64,000 nt of DNA from an uncultured Tenacibaculum sp. (GCF_947499065.1 NZ_CANMMT010000003.1:360983-424982), one strand, 5' to 3'. Positions 18,082 to 27,677 are shown, counted from the stretch's first letter. The notes: generated by a model from the letters alone, not told the origin. Translations and numbers: made by a program.

Positions 18082-18528
18082 ATGAAAACAATGTTCGCAA
18101 TTTTTTTTAGTATACTATTGGCATCATGTCCAAATAATAGTCAAGAAAATCAAAAAACAATGATAAACTCTTTATATAAAGGAACATTATCAGCAGATAG
18201 TCAAGGGAAATTTAAAAAAGAGAATCTTGTAATCAAATCAGAAAGAGACTGGAAAACGTTTTTAGAAAAAACAGAAGTGGCCAATCTAATAGATAATTTG
18301 ATAGATTTTTCAAAGGATATGGTAGTGATTGCTATAGACTCGGAAAAAAGTACAGGAGGGTTTTCAATAGAAATTTCAAAAATAAAAGAAGAAAAAAGTA
18401 AGCTATTGGTAACAATAGAGTCTAAAGAACCAAAACCTTTGGATATGGTTACTATGGCTCTTACACAACCAATACATATAGTAAAAATACCAAAAACAAA
18501 GAAAGACATAGTCTTTGTAACAGAATAG
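18082..18528 (+). CDS. PrcB-domain lipoprotein
   Basis: 148 residues. A short signal sequence ends in lipobox LLASC (C15), so it should be a lipoprotein in the cell envelope. The C-terminal part ([33 protein letters not shown]) matches the PrcB C-terminal domain, named from a subunit of the Treponema dentilisin complex. It has no enzyme motif. It lies 17 nt after hemL and one base before hemE, so it is translated within the heme operon for no evident reason. Confidence 0.75.
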   Translation: MKTMFAIFFSILLASCPNNSQENQKTMINSLYKGTLSADSQGKFKKENLVIKSERDWKTFLEKTEVANLIDNLIDFSKDMVVIAIDSEKSTGGFSIEISKIKEEKSKLLVTIESKEPKPLDMVTMALTQPIHIVKIPKTKKDIVFVTE

Positions 18529-18529
18529 A

Positions 18530-19555
18530 ATGATAAAAAACGATTTATTTTTAAGAGCCTTAAAAGGAGAAACTGTTGATCGTCCACCAGTATGGATGAT
18601 GCGTCAAGCAGGAAGATATTTACCAGAGTTTATGGAAATTAGAAAAAAGTATGATTTCTTTACACGCTGTAGAACTCCAGAACTAGCATCAGAGATTACA
18701 GTACAACCAATTCGTAGATATGGAATGGATGCTGCGATTTTATTCTCAGATATTTTGGTAATACCACAAGCAATGAATATTGAAGTAGAAATGAAGCCAG
18801 ATTTTGGGCCTTATTTACCAAATCCAGTAAGAGATAAAAAAGGTTTAGATAGCGTAATAATTCCAGATGTTCATGAAGAATTAGGATACGTTATGGATGC
18901 AATTAAGGCAACCAAAGAAAAATTAAATGACGAAATTCCTTTAATAGGTTTTGCAGGTTCTCCATGGACTATTTTGTGTTATGTAGTGCAAGGTCAGGGG
19001 TCTAAGAATTTTGATAAAGCAAAGGAGTTTTGTTATACGCAACCAATTTTGGCACACCAATTGCTACAGAAGATAACAGATACCACAATTGCTTATTTAA
19101 AAGCTAAGGTACAAGCAGGTGTAAATGCTGTTCAGGTTTTTGATTCTTGGGGAGGAATGTTATCTCCAACAGATTATCAAGAATTTTCATGGCAATACAT
19201 TAATCAAATAATTGAGGCATTAAAAGATGATGCTCCAGTAATCGCTTTCGGAAAAGGATGTTGGTTTGCATTAGGAGAAATGGCGAAATCAAATGCATCA
19301 GCATTAGGAGTTGATTGGACATGTTCAGCAAGAAATGCACGTTATTTATCAGGAGGAAATATTACATTACAAGGTAATTTTGATCCATCTAGATTATTAT
19401 CTCCACCTGCAGAAATTAAAAAAATGGTACACCAAATGATAAATGAGTTTGGTAAAGACAAATATATTGTTAACTTGGGGCACGGAATTTTACCTAATAT
19501 TCCGCTAGATAATGCAAAGGCATTTATTGATGCGGTAAAGGAGTATAATATTTAA
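18530..19555 (+). CDS. hemE: Uroporphyrinogen decarboxylase
   Basis: Removes four carboxyl groups from uroporphyrinogen III to give coproporphyrinogen III. 341 residues, normal length. The N-terminal signature [17 protein letters not shown] holds the conserved arginines; [13 protein letters not shown] and FAGSPWT are also present, with GHGILP near the C-terminus. The next enzyme, coproporphyrinogen oxidase (HemF/HemN), is not in this window. Confidence 0.96.
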   Translation: MIKNDLFLRALKGETVDRPPVWMMRQAGRYLPEFMEIRKKYDFFTRCRTPELASEITVQPIRRYGMDAAILFSDILVIPQAMNIEVEMKPDFGPYLPNPVRDKKGLDSVIIPDVHEELGYVMDAIKATKEKLNDEIPLIGFAGSPWTILCYVVQGQGSKNFDKAKEFCYTQPILAHQLLQKITDTTIAYLKAKVQAGVNAVQVFDSWGGMLSPTDYQEFSWQYINQIIEALKDDAPVIAFGKGCWFALGEMAKSNASALGVDWTCSARNARYLSGGNITLQGNFDPSRLLSPPAEIKKMVHQMINEFGKDKYIVNLGHGILPNIPLDNAKAFIDAVKEYNI

Positions 19556-19581
19556 AATTTAATCCCCTTAAATTATTAAAA

Positions 19582-20199
19582 ATGAAGAGATTATTACTGG
19601 TTTTAGCGTTGATAGCTGTCTCGAATACTTTTGCACAAAAGAAGATTTATTATAAAGATATCGTAGACGATTGTATTGCAACTTCAAGCAATGATGCTGC
19701 GTTGTTAGACGATATTGTGTACAATTGTATAAGAGATAAGTACATTTCTAACTATGATTTTACTTCTATCGATGGAAAAACAATTAGTACAGATGCAATA
19801 AAAAAACCAATCGTATTATTAACAGCAGCTACTTGGTGTGCTCCTTGTTGGGGAGAAATACCAGCTTTAAATAAGTTAGTAGAAAAGTACAGTGATAAAG
19901 TTGAATTTATCATGCTTTTTTGGGATAAAGAAGATGGAGTAAAAAGGATGGCAAAAAAATTAGATAAGAGAATTTTCTTAGTGCCTTCTAAAGAAAAATT
20001 AGCTGATAGATCAAGTATTAGAGTTGCTGGATTCATTCATAAATTAGATTATCCATCTGCATACCTAATTACAGATAAGAAAAGAATTTTAGACTTTAAA
20101 AGAGGTGCATTATCTCCAACCAAAGATATGGGGTGGGATGAAGTAAATGCAGCCAACGAAGAAGAATTAGAAGCTTTTATTAAACCAGTAATTAAATAA
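19582..20199 (+). CDS. Exported thioredoxin-like (TlpA-type) protein
   Basis: 205 residues. A signal peptide MKRLLLVLALIAVSNTFAQ is followed by a thioredoxin fold with the redox motif WCAPC (near residues 86-90). It is expected in the periplasm, in thiol-disulfide exchange, perhaps supporting cytochrome maturation; that would fit its place at the end of the heme operon but is inference. A strong terminator follows. Confidence 0.82.
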   Translation: MKRLLLVLALIAVSNTFAQKKIYYKDIVDDCIATSSNDAALLDDIVYNCIRDKYISNYDFTSIDGKTISTDAIKKPIVLLTAATWCAPCWGEIPALNKLVEKYSDKVEFIMLFWDKEDGVKRMAKKLDKRIFLVPSKEKLADRSSIRVAGFIHKLDYPSAYLITDKKRILDFKRGALSPTKDMGWDEVNAANEEELEAFIKPVIK

Positions 20200-20222
20200 A
20201 AGTTATTTAAAATAATAGTAAT

Positions 20223-20254
20223 AAAAAACTCTTTCTGTAAAGAAAGAGTTTTTT
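20223..20254 (+). terminator. Terminator ending the hem gene run
   Basis: A 13-bp perfect stem AAAAAACTCTTTC / GAAAGAGTTTTTT with a 6-base loop. It lies between convergent genes and is symmetrical enough to work in both directions. Confidence 0.8.
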
Positions 20255-20287
20255 ATGTTTAATATTATATTATTTACAATAAAGAGA

Positions 20288-21061
20288 TTAATCGATTAAT
20301 CTCTTTATTACTCTAAGTTTATGTGTATGTTGATGAGTATCTACATTATAAATACCACTGTGATCTAATTTGTCTATACGAACTTTACCATGAGCGTGGA
20401 TAATATTATAATCGTTCATAATAATACCAACATGCGTAATAATACCTTCTTCGTTATCAAAAAAGGCAAGGTCTCCAGGTTCACTTTCTTCAATAAAACT
20501 TAATACGTCTCCTTGTGTTGCTTGTTGTTTAGCATCACGTAAAAGATTATAACCACATAATTTATATACTGTTTGTGTAAAACCAGAACAATCAATTCCA
20601 AAAGGAGATTTACCTCCCCATAAATACGGAACATTTAAAAACAAATATGCTGTTTCTATAATAGCAGCTTTTGTTAATTGTTTATTACATACCTTCCCTT
20701 CATAAAAATAGGAAGTAGCATTAATGGTTATTTTGTTGTTATTAAACAAAGGAAGTCTAGCTCCCATTGGTATGGTAGTTAAGTTATGACTATCATCAGT
20801 AATAAAGTCTATTAATTCACCTGCAAAATGCTTTTTTTCTTGGCATAATAGACTGTAGTCTTCATTAGAAATTTCTTCGTATTGTTTGTTATCGATATAG
20901 CCTTCATAATCATCAAAGGCTAAACGAATTTTACTCCACTTTTTAGTTTTTTCTAAAACTTCAAAATGTTCACCAAAAACAACCTGATTCACCATTTCTG
21001 AAACATCAGCAGGCTCTAGTCGAAGAGGAACAACACTTAAATTACAAATTCCGAAAGACAT
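20288..21061 (-). CDS. NlpC/P60 (C40) cell-wall peptidase
   Basis: 257 residues. The N-terminal SH3-like region (about 1-125, two subdomains) presumably binds peptidoglycan. The C-terminal NlpC/P60 domain has LWGGKSPFGIDCSGF (nucleophile C158), H210 in ITHVGI and H222 in IHAHG. It cleaves stem-peptide bonds next to D-glutamate or diaminopimelate in relatives. No signal peptide is seen, as in related Bacteroidota proteins thought to recycle muropeptides. It follows the thiolase gene by 18 nt on the same strand. Confidence 0.87.
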   Translation of the reverse strand: MSFGICNLSVVPLRLEPADVSEMVNQVVFGEHFEVLEKTKKWSKIRLAFDDYEGYIDNKQYEEISNEDYSLLCQEKKHFAGELIDFITDDSHNLTTIPMGARLPLFNNNKITINATSYFYEGKVCNKQLTKAAIIETAYLFLNVPYLWGGKSPFGIDCSGFTQTVYKLCGYNLLRDAKQQATQGDVLSFIEESEPGDLAFFDNEEGIITHVGIIMNDYNIIHAHGKVRIDKLDHSGIYNVDTHQHTHKLRVIKRLID

Positions 21062-21079
21062 TAACAGCTTTTATTAAAA

Positions 21080-22255
21080 TTATACTCTTTCAATTACCAT
21101 TGCACTAGCACCACCACCACCGTTACATATACCAGCAGCACCAATTTTAGCGTTGTTTTGTTTTAATATAGATGTTAAAGCAATTATAATTCTAGCTCCA
21201 GAAACACCTAAAGGATGACCTAATGATACAGCTCCTCCGTTTACATTTACTTTATCTGCAGATAATCCTAAAATTTTCATATTAGCTAATCCTACTACAG
21301 AAAATGCTTCGTTAAGCTCAAAATAGTCTACATCATCAATAGAAACTCCAGCTTTAGCTAAAGCTTTAGGTAATGCTTTTGCAGGTGCAGTAGTAAACCA
21401 TTTAGGCTCATGAGCAGCATCAGCATATCCTTTAATTTTTGCTAAAGGAGTTAACCCTAATTCAGCAGCTTTTTCTGCAGACATTAATACTAAAGCAGCT
21501 CCACCATCATTAATTGTTGAAGCATTAGCAGCTGTTACTGTTCCTTCTTTCGTAAAAGCAGCACGTAAAGCTGGAATTTTTTCCATTTTTACGTTTTTGT
21601 ACTCCTCGTCTTCAGAGAAAATAATTGGTTCTCCTCTACGTTGAGGAATCTCTACAGGAACAACTTCATCTGCAAATTTACCTTCGCTCCAAGCTTTAGC
21701 AGAACGGTTGTATGATTCAATAGCGAAAGCATCTTGATCTTCTCTAGAAAATTCATACTCAGTAGCACATTCATCAGCACATACACCCATTGCTACTTGC
21801 TCATATGCATCAACTAAACCATCTTTTTGCATACCATCCTCCATTTTTACAGGACCAAATTTAGTAGCACTACGAGCGTGTTGATAATGAGGTATCATAC
21901 TCATGTTTTCCATACCACCAGCAATAACAATTTCAGCATCACCTAAAGCGATTGTTTGTGCCGCTAACATAATAGATTTCATACCAGAAGAACAAACTTT
22001 GTTAACTGTGGTACAAGGAACAGTATCAGGAATTCCAGCAAAAATAGCTGCTTGTCGTGCAGGTGCTTGACCTAAACCAGCAGAAACTACATTTCCCATA
22101 AAAACTTCCTCAACCATTTCTGGTTTTAAATTTATTTTATCTAAAGCTCCTTTAATTGCTACCGCTCCTAATTTTGGAGCTGGTGTAGTTGATAAAGTTC
22201 CTAAAAAACTACCTATTGGAGTTCTTGCAACCGATACGATAACTACTTCTTTCAT
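21080..22255 (-). CDS. Acetyl-CoA C-acyltransferase (thiolase)
   Basis: 391 residues from the ATG at 22255. The frame extends 21 codons upstream, but MKEVVIVSVARTPIGSF is the standard thiolase start. The nucleophile is C88 in NKVCSSGMKS; the C-terminal GHPLGVSGAR and GICNGGGGAS carry the second histidine and cysteine. It either cleaves beta-ketoacyl-CoA or condenses two acetyl-CoA; the sequence alone does not decide. No other beta-oxidation gene is adjacent. Confidence 0.92.
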   Translation of the reverse strand: MKEVVIVSVARTPIGSFLGTLSTTPAPKLGAVAIKGALDKINLKPEMVEEVFMGNVVSAGLGQAPARQAAIFAGIPDTVPCTTVNKVCSSGMKSIMLAAQTIALGDAEIVIAGGMENMSMIPHYQHARSATKFGPVKMEDGMQKDGLVDAYEQVAMGVCADECATEYEFSREDQDAFAIESYNRSAKAWSEGKFADEVVPVEIPQRRGEPIIFSEDEEYKNVKMEKIPALRAAFTKEGTVTAANASTINDGGAALVLMSAEKAAELGLTPLAKIKGYADAAHEPKWFTTAPAKALPKALAKAGVSIDDVDYFELNEAFSVVGLANMKILGLSADKVNVNGGAVSLGHPLGVSGARIIIALTSILKQNNAKIGAAGICNGGGGASAMVIERV

Positions 22256-22359
22256 ATATTGAGTATGTTGTATTAAGATTAGTTCTGCGAAAATAACCAT
22301 TTTATAACAAGTACTCAAATAATAGAGAAAGGTTATATTTACATTTTTAAAAGCTAAAA

Positions 22360-24408
22360 ATGAACGATTTTATCAATAAATTGTATAAGAACAATGCAAT
22401 AATTTATAAAGTATTATTATTCTTAATAACCGTTACAGCAATTGTTTACTTATTTCCTAAGGGAGGGCAGTTTAAATACGATTTTCCTCAAGGTAAGCCA
22501 TGGCAGTATGATAATTTATATTCACCCTTTGATTTTGCAATTCAAAAAACGGAAAAAGAAAAAGAAGAAGAGGTAAAGAATATTGAAGCCAATTCAAAAA
22601 AATATTTTGTTGTAGATACTGGTATTAAAACAAAAGTATTGGAAGAATTTGAAGGTAAAATTATACCATCAGATTCTTTATCAATTAAAGAAGTTCAGTT
22701 TCTGAAAAAAATAGGAAAAAGTATTATTAATTCTATATACAGATATGGTTTATTAGATGCAATTAGTAATGCAAAAGCTAATAAAAGTGATGTTGTTATT
22801 TTAAGAAAAGGAAATTCTATAGAGGACATACCTTTTTCTAGATTGATTCAATCCAATGAAGTTTTAAGTTATGTTAATCAGAAAGTAAAAGATTTAAATG
22901 TAAATCAACAACAACTAATTTTAAGATACATATCAGAGACTTTAAGGTCAAATGTAAGTTACGATGTGAAATATAGCGAAAGAGAGCTACAAGAGGCTTT
23001 AAATAGTATTTCATTAGCTAAAGGTAAAGTGTCGAAAGGAGAGTTAATTATTTTAAAAGGTGATATTGTTGAAGGAAAAAAGTTTAATGTATTAAAATCA
23101 TATGAGCTAGCTTCTAGCTCTCAAATTTGGACAGAATCGAATTATAACTGGATTGTTTTTGGGTATACAATTTTAGTATCACTGGCTTTGTTAATGTTAT
23201 TACTTTTCTTAGAGAAATACCGACTAGAGATTTATAAAAACAATAATAAAGTAACTTTCATATTCTTCAATATTTTCTTAATGATTTTTGTACAAACAAT
23301 GGTTGTTAAGTACAATTCAGAATATTTATACGTTGTGCCTCTAAGTATTTTACCAATTGTTTTAAAAGCTTTTTTTGATGCACGATTAGGATTGTTTACT
23401 CATGTGCTAACAGTATTATTATTAGGGTTTATTGTACCCAATAGTTTCGAATTTATTTATTTACACATCATTGCAGGGATTGTAACTATTTTAACGGTTT
23501 CTGAATTGTATAAGAGAGCTAGTTTATTTGTCTCAATAGGACAAATTACACTGATTTATATGATTACTTATTTTGCATTTTCAATACTTAAAGAAGGAAA
23601 TGCAGATAAAATTAATTGGTTGTACTTTGGATTGTTTGCAGCAAATGGATTATTATCATTTTTAGCAGTTTTCTTTATCTACTTTTATGAAAAATTATTT
23701 GGGTTGGTTTCTGATGTTACGTTATTAGAGTTATCAAATACAAATTCGAAGCTTTTAAGAGATTTAAATGAAAAAGCGCCAGGAACATTCCAACATTCTA
23801 TGCAAGTAGCTAATTTGGCTGAAGCAGCAGCAAATGAAATAGGGGCGAACTCAATGTTAGTAAGAACGGGAGCTTTGTATCATGATATAGGGAAGATGGT
23901 ACAACCTATGTATTTTACCGAAAACCAATCAACAGGAGTTAATCCGCATAACGATTTGTTACCTAAAGATAGTGCTCGAATTATTTTAGATCATGTAATT
24001 AACGGAATTGAAATAGCCAAGAAGAATAAGTTACCAGATAGAATTATCGATTTTATAAGAACGCATCATGGAACAAGTGTAACTTATTACTTTTATAAAA
24101 AAGAGCAGGAAAATAATCCAGACGAAGAAATAGATAAAAAGAATTTCCAATATCAAGGACCAATTCCTTTTTCTAAAGAAACGGCAATTTTAATGATGTG
24201 TGATGCAGCAGAAGCAGCTTCAAAGAGTTTGAAAAATCCAACAGCACAATCAATCGATGAATTAATCGATAAGATTATAAACAAGCAAAAAAACGATAAT
24301 CAGTTCCGAAATTCGGATATTACGTTTAGAGAAATAGAAAAAATAAAAAAAATTATTAAGAATAAGTTAATGAATATCTATCACTTACGTGTTGAGTATC
24401 CAGATTAA
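22360..24408 (+). CDS. 7TM-HD membrane phosphodiesterase (PgpH/YqfF-like)
   Basis: 682 residues. One N-terminal membrane helix is followed by an extracytoplasmic 7TM-HDED-type region (about 45-250), a bundle of seven membrane helices (about 260-460) and a cytoplasmic HD domain with H508-D509 in GALYHDIGKM, plus IRTHHG and a downstream D in MMCDAAEAASK. The family includes c-di-AMP phosphodiesterases such as Listeria PgpH. Whether this organism uses c-di-AMP cannot be judged here. It is followed by the tRNA cluster. Confidence 0.88.
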   Translation: MNDFINKLYKNNAIIYKVLLFLITVTAIVYLFPKGGQFKYDFPQGKPWQYDNLYSPFDFAIQKTEKEKEEEVKNIEANSKKYFVVDTGIKTKVLEEFEGKIIPSDSLSIKEVQFLKKIGKSIINSIYRYGLLDAISNAKANKSDVVILRKGNSIEDIPFSRLIQSNEVLSYVNQKVKDLNVNQQQLILRYISETLRSNVSYDVKYSERELQEALNSISLAKGKVSKGELIILKGDIVEGKKFNVLKSYELASSSQIWTESNYNWIVFGYTILVSLALLMLLLFLEKYRLEIYKNNNKVTFIFFNIFLMIFVQTMVVKYNSEYLYVVPLSILPIVLKAFFDARLGLFTHVLTVLLLGFIVPNSFEFIYLHIIAGIVTILTVSELYKRASLFVSIGQITLIYMITYFAFSILKEGNADKINWLYFGLFAANGLLSFLAVFFIYFYEKLFGLVSDVTLLELSNTNSKLLRDLNEKAPGTFQHSMQVANLAEAAANEIGANSMLVRTGALYHDIGKMVQPMYFTENQSTGVNPHNDLLPKDSARIILDHVINGIEIAKKNKLPDRIIDFIRTHHGTSVTYYFYKKEQENNPDEEIDKKNFQYQGPIPFSKETAILMMCDAAEAASKSLKNPTAQSIDELIDKIINKQKNDNQFRNSDITFREIEKIKKIIKNKLMNIYHLRVEYPD

Positions 24409-24429
24409 TGATTTTTTTCTTCAAAAAAA

Positions 24430-24461
24430 CTTGCAGGAATGTTTAATCGGTTATATATTTG
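24430..24461 (+). promoter_or_regulatory. Promoter of the tRNA-Ser/Pro/Arg cluster
   Basis: CTTG at 24430-24433 is followed 20 bases later by TATATTTG (24454-24461), a good Bacteroidota -33/-7 pair. The cluster starts about 45 nt downstream. The tRNA-His promoter at 62 kb has the same form. Confidence 0.7.
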
Positions 24462-24505
24462 CACTCGCAATTTTTAATTCAAAGTTTTAAACGCTTTGAA
24501 TGTCC

Positions 24506-24591
24506 CGGAGAGGTGGCAGAGTGGTAATGCAGCAGATTGCTAATCTGTCGACGGGAAACCGTCGCCAGGGTTCGAGTCCCTGTCTCTCCGC
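24506..24591 (+). tRNA. tRNA-Ser (GCT)
   Basis: 86-nt cloverleaf with 7-bp acceptor CGGAGAG / CTCTCCG, anticodon loop TTGCTAA (GCT), the long variable arm of class II tRNAs and T loop GGTTCGAGTCC. CCA is not encoded. Confidence 0.95.
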
Positions 24592-24604
24592 TAAGAATTG
24601 CAAT

Positions 24605-24679
24605 CGGGGTGTAGCGTAGCCCGGTTATCGCGCCGCGTTTGGGACGCGGAGGTCGCAGGTTCGAATCCTGCCACCCCGA
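24605..24679 (+). tRNA. tRNA-Pro (TGG)
   Basis: 75-nt cloverleaf with acceptor CGGGGTG / CACCCCG, anticodon stem CCGCG / CGCGG, loop TTTGGGA (TGG) and T arm GCAGGTTCGAATCCTGC. CCA is not encoded. Confidence 0.95.
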
Positions 24680-24708
24680 CACTGTTTTCGTAGAAACATA
24701 AAAACTAC

Positions 24709-24782
24709 GGGCTCGTAGCTCAGCTGGATAGAGCACCTCCCTTCTAAGGAGGCGGTCATAGGTTCGAATCCTATCGGGCTCA
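24709..24782 (+). tRNA. tRNA-Arg (TCT), attachment site of the mobile element
   Basis: 74-nt cloverleaf; anticodon stem CCTCC / GGAGG with loop CTTCTAA (TCT). Its last 28 bases (24755-24782) and the following 24 bases are repeated exactly at 41,418-41,469. The element therefore integrated here and restored a complete tRNA gene at its left end. Confidence 0.95.
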
Positions 24783-24806
24783 CATAAAGCTTCACTTTAA
24801 TTAGTG
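24755..24806 (+). repeat. Left attachment repeat (att site, 52 bp)
   Basis: Direct repeat identical over 52 bp to 41,418-41,469. It spans the T arm and acceptor of tRNA-Arg and most of the downstream terminator hairpin. The sequence diverges on both sides beyond these limits, which sets the crossover region. Confidence 0.93.
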
Positions 24807-24816
24807 AGGCTTTTTT
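24787..24816 (+). terminator. Terminator after the tRNA cluster
   Basis: AAGCTTCACT pairs with AGTGAGGCTT around TTAATT, followed by a T run. Most of this hairpin lies within the att repeat. The copy at the right end differs by a base swap in the 3' arm that still pairs. Confidence 0.75.
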
Positions 24817-24909
24817 GTTTTTGCAGGTTTAGTAGTAATTACAGCTTGTTTTAATAGTCTTTTTGAATATTTCAATAAACTTACAATTTAATTAAAGTGT
24901 GCTTTTTCA

Positions 24910-24949
24910 GGTACACCTTTGGGTACACCATTTTTACTTAAGGTACACC
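24910..24949 (+). repeat. Three GGTACACC direct repeats before the integrase
   Basis: GGTACACC occurs at 24910-24917, 24922-24929 and 24942-24949, in the 60 bp between the att site and the integrase start. The first two are 12 bp apart, about one helical turn. They are candidates for integrase arm-type sites or an operator for the integrase gene. Confidence 0.6.
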
Positions 24950-24966
24950 CTTTAATTTTTAAAATT

Positions 24967-26148
24967 ATGAACGATTATAAAATATCAATTTTGTTTTTAC
25001 TCAATAAGGTAAAAATGAATAAAAAAGGACTTTGTCCTGTGAGGTGTAGAATTACATATTCTAAAACGAGAAAAATATTTTCTACAGGACTTTTTATAAA
25101 TCCTGATTATTGGAATAGTAAACAACAGTTAGCTAAACCTCCCAATAAACAAAACAATATTATCAATACGCATTTGAGCCTTATTAGTCAGAAGATTAAT
25201 GAGGCTTTTTTATTGCTTCAAATTTCGTCAGAAAATTTCGATGTAGATGATATTTATAGGAAGTATAAAGGAGAAGATGTTAAAACAGAAATAACCATAT
25301 TGGGAGCTTATGATTTGCATAATGAGAAAACTAAAAAACTAATAGGCGTTGATTTTAATGAGTTGTCTTGGAGTAGGTATGTTGAGAGTAGAAGAAAGGT
25401 AGCGGGGTTTATTACTAAGTTTTATAAAAAGAAAGATGTTAAGTTGAAAGACTTGGATTTAAAATTTATCAAGGATTTAGAGTATTATTTTAAAACTGAA
25501 TTAAATTTAAAACAAGCTACTATTTACAGAAGTATGCAGAGAGTAAAAAAGATAATAAGCTTTGCTATTGCTGAAAATTATTTACAGCGAGACCCCTTTA
25601 ATTTATACAAGAATAAGAAGCACAAAACTAAAATTATTTATCTGTCAGTTGAAGAATTAGATAAGCTTGAAAAACATAATTTTAATCAATTAAGATTACA
25701 GAAAGTAAAAGATTTATTCGTGTTTTGTTGCTATACAGGATTAGCATATCAAGAGATGTCTAGTTTAACTTCTAATCACATTAAAATAGGGTTTGATGGT
25801 AATGAATGGATTGAAATGTATAGACAAAAAACTAATGGTAAAATTTCAGTTCCTTTATTGCCTAAAGCAAAAGCTATTTTAGAAAAGTATAATAATGAAT
25901 TGCCTAAAATATCTAATCAGAAGTTTAATTCATATTTAATAGAAATAGCTCATGTTTTAGGGATAGAAAAGAAATTAACGCATCATATAGCTAGAAAAAC
26001 ATTTGCAACTACTGTACTACTTTATAATGGTGTTCCAATGGAAATAGTCTCAGAACTGTTGGGACATTCTAATATGAATATTACACAAGCTCATTATGGT
26101 AAAATAGTTCAAATTAAAGTTAGTAAGGAGATAGATAAATTGAGGTAG
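24967..26148 (+). CDS. Tyrosine recombinase / site-specific integrase
   Basis: 393 residues from the ATG at 24967; the upstream extension to 24919 runs through the GGTACACC repeats and is unlikely to be translated. It has an N-terminal arm-binding domain, a SAM-like core-binding domain and a catalytic domain with HHIARKTFATT (HxxR), LLGHSNMNITQAHYGK (H and nucleophile Y). The usual first arginine is replaced in TGLAYQEMS, as in many Bacteroidota recombinases. Its place beside the tRNA att site makes it the element's integrase. Confidence 0.93.
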   Translation: MNDYKISILFLLNKVKMNKKGLCPVRCRITYSKTRKIFSTGLFINPDYWNSKQQLAKPPNKQNNIINTHLSLISQKINEAFLLLQISSENFDVDDIYRKYKGEDVKTEITILGAYDLHNEKTKKLIGVDFNELSWSRYVESRRKVAGFITKFYKKKDVKLKDLDLKFIKDLEYYFKTELNLKQATIYRSMQRVKKIISFAIAENYLQRDPFNLYKNKKHKTKIIYLSVEELDKLEKHNFNQLRLQKVKDLFVFCCYTGLAYQEMSSLTSNHIKIGFDGNEWIEMYRQKTNGKISVPLLPKAKAILEKYNNELPKISNQKFNSYLIEIAHVLGIEKKLTHHIARKTFATTVLLYNGVPMEIVSELLGHSNMNITQAHYGKIVQIKVSKEIDKLR

Positions 26149-26182
26149 CCTTATTATATTTATATTTCAAAAAAAGCTAAAG

Positions 26183-27655
26183 ATGGAAAAACTTTCTGAT
26201 GTACAAATATTAGATTTTTATAGTTCAGACCTTTCTAAAAATTATTATTTGGATGATAATCATATAAAAGTTTGGGAAGATAACTTTATTGAGAACTATT
26301 GGCTACATTTTCATAGGTTAATTGAGTTATCTGATAATGAAATTAATAATATTATTATTCCAAGATTTAACAGAGATGATTTAAAAGTTTTATTATCTAC
26401 AATTAGTTTAGATAATATTGTCTTTTCTAAATGTACTTTTTTAGATGATTTTGTTATTGAAGGGTTGAAGATAGAACAGTTTTCTTTGATTGATTGTGTT
26501 TTAGAAAGTAATGTGTTTTTTATGTCATGCGAGATAGATTTTTTGGATATTAAGTCTATTGTATTATCAGGAAATTTAAATTTAATTGATTCAGAAATAA
26601 ATACTTTTTTAATTGAAGGAGGATTGTTTTTTGAGAGTATTGTATTAAATAATACCCAAATTATTGAAAGGTTTAATTTTAATTCTTTGTCTATTAAAAA
26701 TTCATTAATATTAAAAAAAATAATTTTCAACTCTAAAAAAGAAAGTCTAATAAAAGATTTAAAAAGTATTGATGATTCTTTATATAGTTTTGAAAATTAT
26801 TTAATTGTTGAAAGATTTTATAAAATTTATGAAAAACATTTAGAGGATAAACAAAATAATAAATTTTTAGGTTCATTCTTTGCTAGATTTAATGATAACG
26901 ATTTTTCTGAATTTTTAGAAAAAAAACTAACAGGAGATGAGTTTAAAAGTAATAGAGATAGTTTAATAAATGTTTTTAGAAATTATTTTTTATATAAGAA
27001 ACAGTATGTTTTTAAACCTGATGTAAGGTTAGAGGAAAGTTTGGTATTGGGTTTATTAACATTTCATTCAATTAATTTAAAAAATTTTCATTTTGGTAAT
27101 TCAAATATTGAAAAATTAAAATTTTTAGATTGTGATTGGCACATTACCAATAGATTGATTATAGCAGAGGATTATATCAAATCTGCAAAACAACTAGAGA
27201 GGCAGTACCGTCAATTAAAAAGAATATTTAGGAAAGATGAAAATTGGCACATGGCAAGTTTGGCATATATTAGTGAAATGGAGATGGTTTTAAAAAAAAT
27301 AGGTTATCATATAGATGAAAATAAATTAAGATATTTTTCAAAATATAGCTTGGAGTGGTTGGTTTTTCAATTTTATAAATTATTTGGAAGCTATACTCAA
27401 AACTATGTAAGACCGTTATCAATATTTTTATTTTCTACTTTACTTTTTTTTCCAATATGTTATTTGTTTACTGAAGTAGATGCCTTAGGTGTTCATAATT
27501 ATTCAGAAGCTTTAGAAAAAAGCATCTCAAATTCATTCCCCTTTGTAAAAACAAATTTAGAACAACCTTGGGGCCCTAAATTTATCCAAAAACTATTTAG
27601 TGTAATAATACTAACTTTTACGATACTTGGTTTAAGAAATAGATTTAAACAATAA
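26183..27655 (+). CDS. Membrane protein with beta-helix-like N-terminal region
   Basis: 490 residues. About 60-180 has regularly spaced hydrophobic/asparagine repeats (LIDCVLESNVFFMSCEIDF and similar) like an irregular pentapeptide or right-handed beta-helix fold. A charged linker (QLERQYRQLKRIF, then SEMEMV) follows. Two membrane segments lie near the end (IFLFSTLLFFPICYLF, 417-432, and IQKLFSVIILTFTILGL), spaced like a small ion-channel pore region. Similar architectures exist among pentapeptide/ion-channel-like proteins. It starts 34 nt after the integrase. The role is unknown; a membrane effector is one possibility. Confidence 0.6.
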   Translation: MEKLSDVQILDFYSSDLSKNYYLDDNHIKVWEDNFIENYWLHFHRLIELSDNEINNIIIPRFNRDDLKVLLSTISLDNIVFSKCTFLDDFVIEGLKIEQFSLIDCVLESNVFFMSCEIDFLDIKSIVLSGNLNLIDSEINTFLIEGGLFFESIVLNNTQIIERFNFNSLSIKNSLILKKIIFNSKKESLIKDLKSIDDSLYSFENYLIVERFYKIYEKHLEDKQNNKFLGSFFARFNDNDFSEFLEKKLTGDEFKSNRDSLINVFRNYFLYKKQYVFKPDVRLEESLVLGLLTFHSINLKNFHFGNSNIEKLKFLDCDWHITNRLIIAEDYIKSAKQLERQYRQLKRIFRKDENWHMASLAYISEMEMVLKKIGYHIDENKLRYFSKYSLEWLVFQFYKLFGSYTQNYVRPLSIFLFSTLLFFPICYLFTEVDALGVHNYSEALEKSISNSFPFVKTNLEQPWGPKFIQKLFSVIILTFTILGLRNRFKQ

Positions 27656-27677
27656 AAGTAATGTAAATAATTGTGTA

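Noticed and set aside
24479..24736. 85-codon minus-strand frame over the tRNA genes
   Set aside because: It runs antisense through tRNA-Ser and tRNA-Pro; its content is the complement of tRNA sequence, not a protein.
24919..24966. Upstream start for the integrase
   Set aside because: The extension is encoded by the GGTACACC repeat region and is not integrase-like.
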